Assembly: GCA_963930655.1 (NCBI GenBank)
Contig: OZ005611.1
Coordinates: 20,075,001 to 20,139,000 of the forward strand
DNA length: 64,000 bases
Direction: 5' to 3'
Source of the DNA: Myrica gale
Taxonomy: Eukaryota; Streptophyta; Magnoliopsida; Fagales; Myricaceae
Shown piece after piece: positions 1 to 8,222 of the stretch (positions are counted from its first letter, which is position 1; each line of letters starts with the position of its first letter). Made by a program: the position numbers and the translations under genes. The notes under the pieces are model-generated. The model was not told where the DNA came from and did no database searches. It saw only the letters and a program-made list of their open reading frames with translations.

Positions 1-506
1 CCAAGCTACAGTAATGTGTCCAAGCCCACCGTCAGCATTAGGACAAATTTCATTTGATACGTGAACTTTAATTGTGGGTTCCCAAAAACATAAAAGAAAC
101 AAAAATAAATAAATAAATAAAACCAAAAGAAGATCTGAAAGAAACAAACTTCAAAGTCAGGCATAAAAGAAACTTGCTGAGGAAGAAAGAAGTGTGAATA
201 GTTGAAGAGTCAAGCGTAAAGGTTCAAACTTCAAAGTCAGGCGTAAAAAGAAAACATAGAGGGATTGAGCCGCCAAGCCATGGAGCCAAGCCGGAAGCCA
301 AAACAATTCATTAAACCACATGGAGTATTTTACACCGTTGGATCTGCAACTTCAATTCTCAGCCGTCCAGTCGGAGATTCGGAGGAAAATACGTTCAGAT
401 GGAATTCGTTCCCTAATAGAAAACGGTGGATCGCACTAACTCTCCCAATCGATCGCTTATTGTAGAAATGTATGTACGGTAATAGGACACAACATAACTG
501 TTTCGT
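1..506. other. No gene recognised; short direct repeat
   Basis: I see no convincing coding sequence. A segment of about 28 bases beginning CAAACTTCAAAGTCAGGC occurs twice, near 147 and near 224, separated by about 77 bases. A 66-codon open stretch from 265 lacks any family resemblance. The region lies just downstream of the minus-strand MLP pseudogene, so part of it may be its 3' flank. Confidence 0.4.
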
Positions 507-1345
507 CTATGCTTGGGTGCAGAAGTGAGAGTCAATGTCTTTGCTGACTTCAAGTACAAACTGAGGCAAAGAATTGGGGTCTGGAACATCCTTGTTTAGT
601 TTTTCATATTCCAGGATCTAGTGCGCGCACCAGGTGCCCTCGCCCTTCGACGTGACTTGAATAATGATTTTGATGTTCTTGTACTCCTGAAGGATGTCAG
701 CTCATTCAGTCGCTTTGAACGTGATCGATTTGTTTACCTCGTCCGGTGCCTCAATTTTGTTCTTAGCAACTTTAGCTTTCCCATCTACAGTTTAGGATAG
801 GGAAGTCAGTTAACAATGTTATTATCATCCTTCTCCGAAGTGAAAGAAACATATATAATTTCTTGTCTAGAACTGAATTCCTGAACTTTTAACAAGAGCA
901 TTCAGAGAATGAGAAAGGAAATCCCATTGAGAACAAGCTACAACAGGAAAAGAATTTTGATAGCCAAATTTTGAGACAGATCTACCAGAAATAGCTCAAA
1001 AACATGTGTACGTGCTTGATATATATATATATATTATTGGTCCAATTATTGGGCCTTGGCAACTTAAGCTTTTAGAGCTCATAGTTTCTGACAGTATAAA
1101 AGCTTGGTTTAGTTGAGTGATCTTTGAACCAAATTCTGGCAACCTGAGATTGGCTTACCATGGACATAATCCCACAAGATGATAGAGCCTTCAATGCCCC
1201 AGTCACCTTCATGTGAAGCACAATCCTGTACTTTCTCAGAGGTTATGTTGGATAAGTGGTGTGGCCGGCCATTGAAGACCTCAAAGAACGCTTCAGCACG
1301 AGCCTTGATTTCTACATTAGCCTCTAGCATACCGAATGCAGACAT
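507..1345 (-). pseudogene. Major latex protein-like (Bet v 1 superfamily) pseudogene, two exons
   Basis: MLP/Bet v 1 proteins are small cytosolic ligand-binding proteins of about 150 residues linked to stress and development. Exon 1 (1345 to 1159) encodes the typical start, with EANVEIKARAEAFFEVF, RPHHLSNI and HEGDWGIEGSIILWDYVH. Exon 2 (784 to 507) encodes DGKAKVAKNKIEA, then EYKNIKIIIQVTSKGEGT, then LEYEKLNKDVPDPNSLPQF, ending at TAG 509-507. The donor (GTAAGC at 1158) and acceptor (CTGTAG before 784) join in phase at the position usual for MLP genes. Two in-frame stops disable exon 2: TGA at 704-702 and TAG at 620-618. The intron and splice sites are preserved, so the decay looks recent. 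The family call is firm. Loss of function rests on the two stops being real and not sequencing errors. Confidence 0.85.
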
Positions 1346-1420
1346 CTTACGTATAAGTGTTATTACCAAAACATTAGAAAGTTGATGTTCCTTTGTTGGA
1401 GAGAGGAGCTTTGGCCTTAC

Positions 1421-1430
1421 CCTTAAATAG
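1421..1430 (-). promoter_or_regulatory. Possible TATA box of the MLP pseudogene
   Basis: On the minus strand this reads CTATTTAAGG, about 80 bases upstream of the ATG at 1345. The spacing fits a plant TATA box with a short leader. This is inference from one motif. Confidence 0.4.
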
Positions 1431-1439
1431 AAGATTTGT

Positions 1440-1780
1440 CTTCAAAATAGATTCACCCTTCCCCTGTTTTGTCCTGACCAATAATATATATGCCTATCTA
1501 GCCATGTGATAAAATGATGCAGGGGGATCCAAGTCAGACGATGCCGAGCTGTCAGATTGCTCATTGATGGCGCTGAATTACCTGGAGCTGGAAGATCAGC
1601 GCAAGGATGGCAAGAAATCGGGATCTAGCCTAATTGGGGTGGTTTTCGTACACGTGTCGGTTTTTTGGCCATAACTTTGGCAACAAGTGTCCGATTCGCT
1701 CCCGTGACCCCAATTCGGAAAGCTAATTTCGGTGCACACGTCATGGCCACCCAATTTCACTGGAAGGGTAAAATACACAG
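1440..1780. other. Intergenic, no gene recognised
   Basis: No coding sequence is supported. The stretch 1640-1770 (containing GGCCATAACTTTGG and GTGTCCGATTCG) resembles material common in plant LTR-retrotransposon LTRs. I cannot place boundaries or a family. Confidence 0.3.
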
Positions 1781-2062
1781 GGTGAAGCTATTGCTGCCCG
1801 CGTAACATGTTCTATTGCTGCTGAATTATCTCATGCCTCCATCCTTCTGGAAGGTGACTCGCAGATCCTTTTTAACCTTGTCTCGAATACTAGACTCAGT
1901 CCTCACCCCAGATTGGCATGTTAAAGGCGAAGTTCTCACTCTTCGTCACCTCCTCAAGGACAACCCTCATTGGAGTTTTCTTTGGACCCCTTGAGAAGGC
2001 AATTGCTTGTCCCATAATGTTGCCTAGTGGAGCTTTCTGAACAATAATTTCGGTGACCTTAG
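1781..2062 (+). pseudogene. RNase H-like (RVT_3) domain fragment, LINE-derived
   Basis: The plus strand reads EAIAARVTCSIAAELSHASI followed by LLEGDSQILFNLVSN. After a frame change near 1918 it reads HWSFLWTP, a stop, then EGNCLSHNVA. This matches the plant RVT_3 type of RNase H found at the C-terminus of L1-type LINE ORF2: an EGDS motif, then a W-x-x-RE-x-N-x-x-AH-like tail. At least one frameshift and one stop break it. It is followed directly by ORF1-tail sequence of another LINE copy, so it may be the 3' end of an adjacent insertion. The assignment to LINE rather than a free-standing RNase H is inference. Confidence 0.55.
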
Positions 2063-2072
2063 TTGTGAGGTT

Positions 2073-2945
2073 TTGCCCCAGGATGTTTTTTTAAAAAAAT
2101 CACGTTCCAAAATTGGAACCGAAAGGATACAGGCCACAAGATTCAAAAATTACAATCCCCAACCTCCACCTAAGAAAAAACTTAATGAGGAGAGATTCAC
2201 AATCTTCTTCGGCCCATCTCAAGATAGTGATGACACTGATGAAGCGCTTGAGGAACTTATGCCTCTCGCAAAATGGAAATAGGTGCGATGTTCTCCTAGA
2301 TAGAGAGGAAAAGCTATTGTTTCTATGGAGGTTGATGACTCTACCACGACTGAGGAGGTGGGCATTATCATGCCCCCCAACCAACCATGATCCTTTTATT
2401 CTGGAATTGCCGGGGTTCTACCCGTGCCCCGGCAATCCGAGCTCTACGAGCTTTAATAAGGCAGAAAAATCCAGACTGCCTTCGGTTGGTTGAAAGAAAA
2501 ATTCGAGATGCTAAAAGAATCTTGTTAACTTTGGGGTTTCCTCTGTCTATTGATATCCCAGCGCTGCACCTTAGTGGGGGCATCATTTTCGCTTGGCGAC
2601 CAGGTGTCGATTTTGATACTCTCATTACCAATCGCAATCTCATCCACCTCAGTATTCGATCTGATCACCAATCTCAACTATGGAATCTCACTTAATTCAT
2701 AGCCCGACTGACTGGCATGGGAAAGCAAGGTTCTAGAATTTGCTGGCAGACATTGGGAACACAGTAGTTGGTCCTTGGGTGATCTTGGGGGATTTTAATG
2801 CTCTCTCAAGTGGTGACGAAAAGCAGGGGGTCATCCTTTTGTGAGCTCTTCTAATGACGACTTCTACCAACTTCGTCTTAACTATGGCTTGACAGACATT
2901 GGATTTTCTGGAAATCCATTCACAAGGAGTAATGTGGGAATGGAA
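2073..2945 (+). pseudogene. LINE (L1-type) ORF1 tail and ORF2 endonuclease N-terminus
   Basis: From 2073 to about 2393 the plus strand carries a basic, proline-rich stretch ending in MEVDDSTTTEEVG...MPPNQP and a stop, a typical end for a plant LINE ORF1. ORF2 begins at 2387 with MILLFWNCRGSTRAPAIRAL, the hallmark start of the exonuclease-endonuclease-phosphatase domain that nicks target DNA. A later part of the same domain is visible as ILGDFNALS...DEKQGG and GLTDIGFSGNPFT. Frameshifts and a stop at about 2694 break it. Reverse transcriptase is absent: the sequence ends at about 2945, where it meets an oppositely oriented LINE ORF1. Dead fragment. Confidence 0.75.
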
Positions 2946-2949
2946 ATGC

Positions 2950-3655
2950 CGGATTTTTCCCTAGTATCTTCTCCACTGTGAGAGTGACCATTGTGCTGTT
3001 GTTCATCGCGGAGAGTACGAGAGTCATTACTAAGCTCCGAGGGACCAGAATATCTCCGATTTTCTGTGCTTTCAGCCCTCATGACTGCACTAAAGCCATA
3101 CAGTCCCAACACCTCCACAGCTTCAACATTGCACAGATTCTGGGTATGTCCCAGACGACCAAAGTTAAAGCATAGATCTGCAATTTTCTCATATTTAAAC
3201 TGTATCCACAATTTATCACTATCGCCTCGTTCAAAATAAAAACCCGGGACAAAGGGATGCAACATGTTGATCATAAAATTGCATCGAAGATATGACGTAC
3301 CCCAAACATGCAGTTGAGATTGAAAATCCACCGCAATGACTGGCCCTGCTTTTCTAGCGGAAAAAACCGCCATATTGCAAGTCATTTCCCCTAACGGGAG
3401 GCCATGGATTTGTAACCATATTGGCGCAGTAGTAAAAGTTAGTTCTTGAAGAGACTTTCCTATCTCCCAGGCCTTAAGAACTAACATCAAGCATTTTATA
3501 TTCCATGGACATTGCTCAAGAATCCTTTTTCTAATGCTGGCATTTGGGAAGTAAAAAATGAAAGTGTCATTCGTACCTGCTTCCATCTCAAGATCTTTGA
3601 TAAAACTCCATGATTTAAAAATGGTTTATTTTATTCCTGTTTTGTTGAGAGGCTT
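2950..3655 (-). pseudogene. LINE ORF1 (DUF4283 plus zinc knuckle), main part
   Basis: The minus strand reads a long open stretch (3586 to 2882) with DUF4283-like sequence (ILEQCPWNIKCLMLVLKAW and PIWLQIHGLPL) and a zf-CCHC_4-like knuckle (ADLCFNFGRLGHTQNLC). These are the nucleic-acid-binding parts of the ORF1 protein of plant L1-type LINEs. In the element's sense, upstream sequence is cut at 3655 by the gypsy insertion. The N-terminal part resumes at about 7197, beyond the gypsy and hAT insertions. The C-terminal end abuts an oppositely oriented LINE endonuclease fragment near 2945. Confidence 0.75.
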
Positions 3656-4026
3656 TGACGGAGCTGGAAGAATTAGAAAGCCAAATCCAAGATATGTGGC
3701 CATGCTACTCGGAGAAAATGGAGGACCAGTTCAACAGATTCAAAAGATAGTGGGTGGTCCTAATTCGTTGGAAGATATTTGATTTGCTGCTGAACTTTGG
3801 GCGCAAGTGTGGGTTAGTCAAATGTCGCTTGAGTTTAGGAAGGGAGTTTGTTGAGTCTATTAGGAGTTTAAGTAACGTTGAGAGTTTGTTTATTATAAAT
3901 AAGTCTTTGGACAATAGAATAAGGAGAAAAGAATTGAATTGTAATTGCGGTTTTGTCTCCAGCCCAAATTGGAGAATTCTATTGCATTTCAACGCTTTAG
4001 CATGAATTGTCTCTTGGGTTCCAACA
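3656..4026 (+). repeat. 5' LTR of the chromovirus
   Basis: It starts TGACGGAGC and ends TTCCAACA. It aligns along its full length with 6000-6370, with scattered substitutions. The repeat is visible by eye, for example GAAGATATTTGATTTGC in both copies. Confidence 0.85.
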
Positions 4027-4030
4027 AATT

Positions 4031-4042
4031 TGGTATCAGAGC
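4031..4042 (+). other. Primer-binding site (tRNA-iMet)
   Basis: TGGTATCAGAGC begins 4 bases after the 5' LTR. It is complementary to the 3' end of plant initiator methionine tRNA, the usual primer of Ty3-gypsy and copia elements. Confidence 0.85.
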
Positions 4043-4189
4043 CTATCCCATGCCCCCGAGCTGCAATCGTGCGGCGCGTGGGGTGATGTCGGTATTGCAT
4101 TGTTAGCCCAAGACTAGGAAAAACCTAGTACACAATCAGCTCGCGTGGGCGCCAGGATTGAGGAGCGTGGTGGAATGTTATGGACCATT

Positions 4190-5105
4190 TGGGGAGTATG
4201 AGTGTGACACTCCGAGTTATTTGATCTATTTACATATTATTTCTTTATGATAATTGTTATTAACGAATTCAGCATAAGTATTATTTTTGCTTAAACCTTT
4301 AATTATTTTCAGCTTAATGCCGAATACAAAATACAAGATTATAATTTTGAATATTTTTCCATCATCCTTCTTTGTTTTCTCATATACATTTCTAATGAGA
4401 GTTGTCTTGTTTATGTCATTTTGTAATATCCTCTCTCCTACCTATGTGGCATAGTTTGTATATATATAAAATAAATAATATGATATATGTGTTATGTGAT
4501 ATTTTATTATTCTTTGTTTTCACCAAAAAGCTAGCCAGGCAGGGTACCCGGGGTGGCTGATTTTACCCGGGCTGTCTTCATGGGGAATGACCGGTCAGGG
4601 TATCTAATGAGAAAGACATGCCTGACTGAATGGTAGGGTAGGCTGGGTATTGCAAGCCTAACCCTCTATGCCCGGGCATTTTGCGAAGAGTCACCAGAAT
4701 CACTTTCCACGTGTTTTATCCCTGAGAAGTGCATTTAATGTCTTCTTATCCAACTGGTGTTGGGCGTCTAAGTGGGGGCTTACGATTGACTCACACTTTG
4801 ACTTAATTTTTACCACAGAGACGTGTGAATATGGTAAACTTGGTGGCTTTTTATGATTGGTTCTTTAGTAAATGCAATGATTACCTAGAGTATTTGAGAC
4901 CATGTAGGCTGGCCAGGGGATATGTACCCATTTGGACGTTGATTCTCCCCTGCCTTATTTACTCTAGACATATTAACTAAACTACCTCGTACCAAAAACA
5001 CTTTCTCCTACCTACCAAACTGAAACCGAAAGCAAGAATTTCATCTAATCAAGTACAAAAGAAAGGAGAAGACTTTAGGAAAAAGGTTGAGCCCGAGGTA
5101 ATCTT
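4190..5105. other. Unassigned sequence inside the chromovirus
   Basis: This stretch has no gypsy coding sequence and occupies the place of gag-protease-RT. It is AT-rich in its first third (4200-4510), then includes a more GC-rich part (4530-4680). It begins near TGTGACACTCCGAG, which resembles LTR starts of other chromoviruses, so an old solo LTR is possible. I could not find matching target duplications. Confidence 0.35.
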
Positions 5106-5107
5106 GG

Positions 5108-6083
5108 CCCACTCTTAGTGATCGTGACACTTTGTTTACTAGGTTTTTTTGGCAGGTATTTTTTAAGTTGCAAGGAACACAGTTCAAGATGTCATCTACT
5201 TATCACCCCGAGACAGACGGTCAGACAGAGGTGGTAAATCGAAGCCTTCAACAATATCTTCGTTGCCTATCAAGTCAAGCGCCAAAGCAATGGAGTCATT
5301 ATCTACCATGGGCGGAATTTTGGTACAATACCACATTCCATCGTGCGATTGGGCTCACTCCATTTCAGGCCTTGTATGGCAGACAACCGCCTGTAATCAC
5401 TCGTTATTTACCGAGCAGTGCAGTTGTGCAAGAAGTGGATAGAGAGCTATGTGAGCGGGATGAATTGCTTCGGCATCTAAAGCAAAATTTGGAGAAGGCC
5501 AGGAACCGAATGAAGCAACAAGCAGATGCTCATAGCCGTGATGACTCATTTGAGGTAAATGATTTGGTCTTTCTTAAGCTACAACCATTCAAACAACAAT
5601 CGATGTTTAAGAGAGCCAATCAAAAACTTGCTAATAAATATTTTGGACCGTATCGAGTGGTAGAGAAGATAGGTGCAGTGGCCTACAAGTTGGCACTGCC
5701 TGAGCATTCTAAGGTTCATCCAGTATTCCACATCTCATGCCTTAAAAGGCGTATAGGAGAAGGAGAAGTTCCATTGTGCACTGCACCTCCAGTGCTAGAG
5801 GAAGGTTATTTAATGTTGGAACCAGAAGCTGTCAAGGATTTTCGTTGGGTAAAGCGAGGTAACCGATTGTAGCTGAGGTGTTGGTTAAGTGGAAGCATTT
5901 GCCAGATGAAGAAGCCACTTGGGAGACAACAGATCAAATGCAAAATCAATTTCCAGATATCGACCTTGAGGGCAAGGTCGAAGTTCCAGGGGTGGCGTGT
6001 GATGGAGCTCGAAGACTTAGGAAGCCAAATCCAAGATATTTGGCCATGCTACTCGGAGAAAATGGAGGACCAGTTCAACAGAT
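5108..6083 (+). pseudogene. Chromovirus integrase C-terminal part and chromodomain
   Basis: The plus strand opens at about 5108 with SDRDTLFTRFFWQ and continues YHPETDGQTEVVNRSLQQYL, the conserved end of the integrase core (the catalytic E falls in TEVVNRSL). YFGPYRVVEKIGAVAYKLAL and VHPVFHISCLKR follow. A stop or frameshift at 5870 separates this from the chromodomain, VLVKWKHLPDEEATWET (5878-5930). The chromodomain targets integration to particular chromatin in chromoviruses. The second frame stays open to 6126 through the start of the 3' LTR. The N-terminal two thirds of pol is absent, so it is non-functional. Confidence 0.85.
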
Positions 6084-6370
6084 TCAGAAGATAGTGGGTG
6101 GTCCTAATTCGTTGGAAGATATTTGATTTGCTGCTGAACTTTGGGCGCAAGTGTGGGTTAGTCAAATGTCGCTTGAGTTTAGGAAGGGAGTTTGTTGACT
6201 CTGTTAGGAGCTTAAGTAACGTTGAGAGTTTGTTTATTATAAATAAGTATTTGAACAGTAGAATAAGGAGAAAAGAATTGAATTGTAATTGCGGTTTTGT
6301 CTCTAGCCCAAATTGCAGAATTCTATTGCATTTCAACGCTTTAGCGTGAATTGTTTCTTGGGTTCCAACA
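6000..6370 (+). repeat. 3' LTR of the chromovirus
   Basis: It starts TGATGGAGC and ends TTCCAACA, followed by the target duplication GGCTT at 6371-6375. The chromodomain reading frame runs about 126 bases into it. Confidence 0.85.
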
Positions 6371-6380
6371 GGCTTAGATG

Positions 6381-7189
6381 CACTGGCGGATCTAAGGGGG
6401 GGGGGCAACATGGGCCCTGACCCCGGTTGGCCTCATGGTTCAAATTAATTATATATCTATATCTATATATATATACATACATACTCTAACCAAACGGGCC
6501 CCCCTTTTCTAGTGGCTGTACTTTTCGTTGTTTCATATGTGGTTTTAATTTTTGGGCTAATGAGGAATTGAAGAAATAAAAAGATGGTGTTTGTATAAAT
6601 TTGAGGTCCCTTGGTTTGTTGTCATTGTTGCCATGGTTGTTGCTATTGCTCTTTTGATTTTTCTTGCCATAGATGAATATTATGTTTGAATACAGTGGTA
6701 ATTGGTCAAGGGTAGATTTTGTGGGGATAAAAATCTAAATTTCGGTATGTTTCCAATGGGGATGAAAATCTAAATTTTGAATACAGTGGTCAAGGGTAGA
6801 TTTTGTTGTTGCTATTTTGGTATCTAAATTTTGTTTCCAGTGGAGATAAAAATCTTAATTTTGCTGTCGTGTGTTATATAAGGATGATATATTTCACAGC
6901 CTTTTTATTTGATTTTGAGATTGTTGTACTCCAAATTCTTTTTCATATTATTGTGGCTATTGATTATTGATTAAGTTTTGAAATTATAGTGAAATTGTAA
7001 TTAGGGCCTTAGGTTGTGACTTGTGAAATTAAATTGATAAATATATAATATATTTTTAATACTTTTAATTTTTAATTTTAAATATTTTAATTGTTTAAGA
7101 CATTTTTGTGCATTACGTAGTTAATTATTTTTTTGTCATTTTCTCTTGAGAGTTGGGCCCCTTCAAATTCGGTCCTGGTTCCGCCACTG
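6381..7189. mobile_element. Non-autonomous hAT-type element
   Basis: The ends are inverted repeats: CACTGGCGGATC at 6381 and, on the opposite strand, CAGTGGCGGAAC ending at 7189. This is the end type of the TTF/zf-MYM-like hAT elements common in plants, usually followed by a G-run and GGGCCC as here. The flanking 8-mers CTTAGATG and CTCATACG agree at 5 of 8 positions, as expected for an old 8-bp duplication. No transposase is encoded. It sits in the LINE ORF1, five bases from the chromovirus. Confidence 0.7.
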
Positions 7190-7600
7190 CTCATACGTAA
7201 AGAGTTTCCCCACAAGATTACGACCGGCTTCAAGTTGAGCATCTGCTTCTTCTTGTACCGGGTCAAGAGGGGGGCAATCCCAGCCCAATGCTTGTGTTTT
7301 AGCCGTCGATTCCTCGAGGGCTTTGTGGAATGGTAACATATTGAGAGAAGACGCTGAGAATATGAAGTGGCAGGGGGCGGGCAGAGAAAGAAAGAAGAAA
7401 TAAAGCCAAGAGGGGAAGGGAAAATGCAGCAATGGTGAAACAAGATAGTGAAAGAAAGCTAAGACAGTGAGATTAAAGGAAATAGGGCAAGGTGAGGGCT
7501 AGATAACAGGGAGAAAGGAGGGAGAAAAGAGAGTCACCAAGGTGACGGGATAAAGAGGACTCTCGGGAGGGAAGCTCTACGAGACGAGAGCAGTTTTACG
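7190..7600 (-). pseudogene. LINE ORF1 N-terminus and 5' leader
   Basis: On the minus strand the ATG at 7339 opens MLPFHKALEESTAKTQALGW and runs to LEAGRNLVGKLFTYE at about 7196, where the hAT element interrupts it. LVGKLFT is the usual start of the DUF4283 domain in LINE ORF1. The frame resumes beyond both insertions, at the 3640s, with WSFIKDLEMEAGTND (one stop in between). Upstream, 7340-7600 is pyrimidine-rich on the minus strand, like plant LINE 5' leaders. Joining these parts is inference from domain order. Confidence 0.65.
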
Positions 7601-8222
7601 TTGTGCCCGAAGATGTTTTCTCCTGCGTTGTTAGCACTCCTTTGAGTACTGCCTATGGTGACTAATGTTTTGTTCCTATGGTGCATAGAAAAAAAAAATT
7701 AGTTTTTTATTGGAGAAAATCAAATTAAGGTATCCTCATTAAGTTTTAATTTGTTCCCGCACAAGAAAAAAATAAAAGGGCAATTGTTGCCCTCCACTTA
7801 TTTGACCATTTAACTAGGGAGTAAAGTGAGCGAAATGTCCATTTAAGATTAGATTACTGAGAGATTAAAATTTTTAAAACAAAATGAAAAATAATAAATA
7901 AAACTTGAAATACTATTTTTTTTAATTTTAATTTTAATTTTCTATTATTTTTAATTTTTTTTTAATTTTTTTATGGGGGAGTATTTCAATATATATATTG
8001 GCAACTTGCGGGGTGTAATCAATCAAACAAGAATTTGAGGATCGCTTTGAATGTACTCCATAAATATGGGGTATAACCGAGTACTTTTTACATTTCTCTA
8101 TATTAAAGGCCGAGAGTTTTCCGGCGTCCAGGAGGTAGCAAAAATTGGACTGCTTCAGGTAGCAGATAATTACAATAATTATATCAGGGGTATATGGAAA
8201 TGGTAAGCGTAAGAAAAAGAAG
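7600..8222. other. AT-rich intergenic DNA downstream of the transporter gene
   Basis: No gene is seen. The region is AT-rich with A and T runs (7686-7700, 7915-7970). The part near 8223 is probably the 3' UTR of the minus-strand EamA gene. A weak 122-codon minus-strand stretch (8302-7934) is the last exon read in a wrong frame, so I discount it. Confidence 0.4.

Larger units (their letters stand above)
3656..6370 (+). mobile_element. Ty3-gypsy chromovirus, internally deleted
   Basis: Two 371-bp LTRs (3656-4026 and 6000-6370) flank a short interior. The 5-bp target duplication GGCTT is exact at 3651-3655 and 6371-6375. A tRNA-iMet primer-binding site follows the 5' LTR. The interior keeps only the end of integrase and a chromodomain; gag, protease, RT and RNase H are missing. 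About 0.9 kb of unassigned sequence (4190-5105) lies in their place. The element inserted into the minus-strand LINE ORF1, immediately beside an hAT element. Confidence 0.85.

Noticed and set aside
7163..7443. Small secreted protein gene on the minus strand (hydrophobic N-terminus)
   Set aside because: The hydrophobic start is LINE leader read through; the rest matches the start of LINE ORF1.
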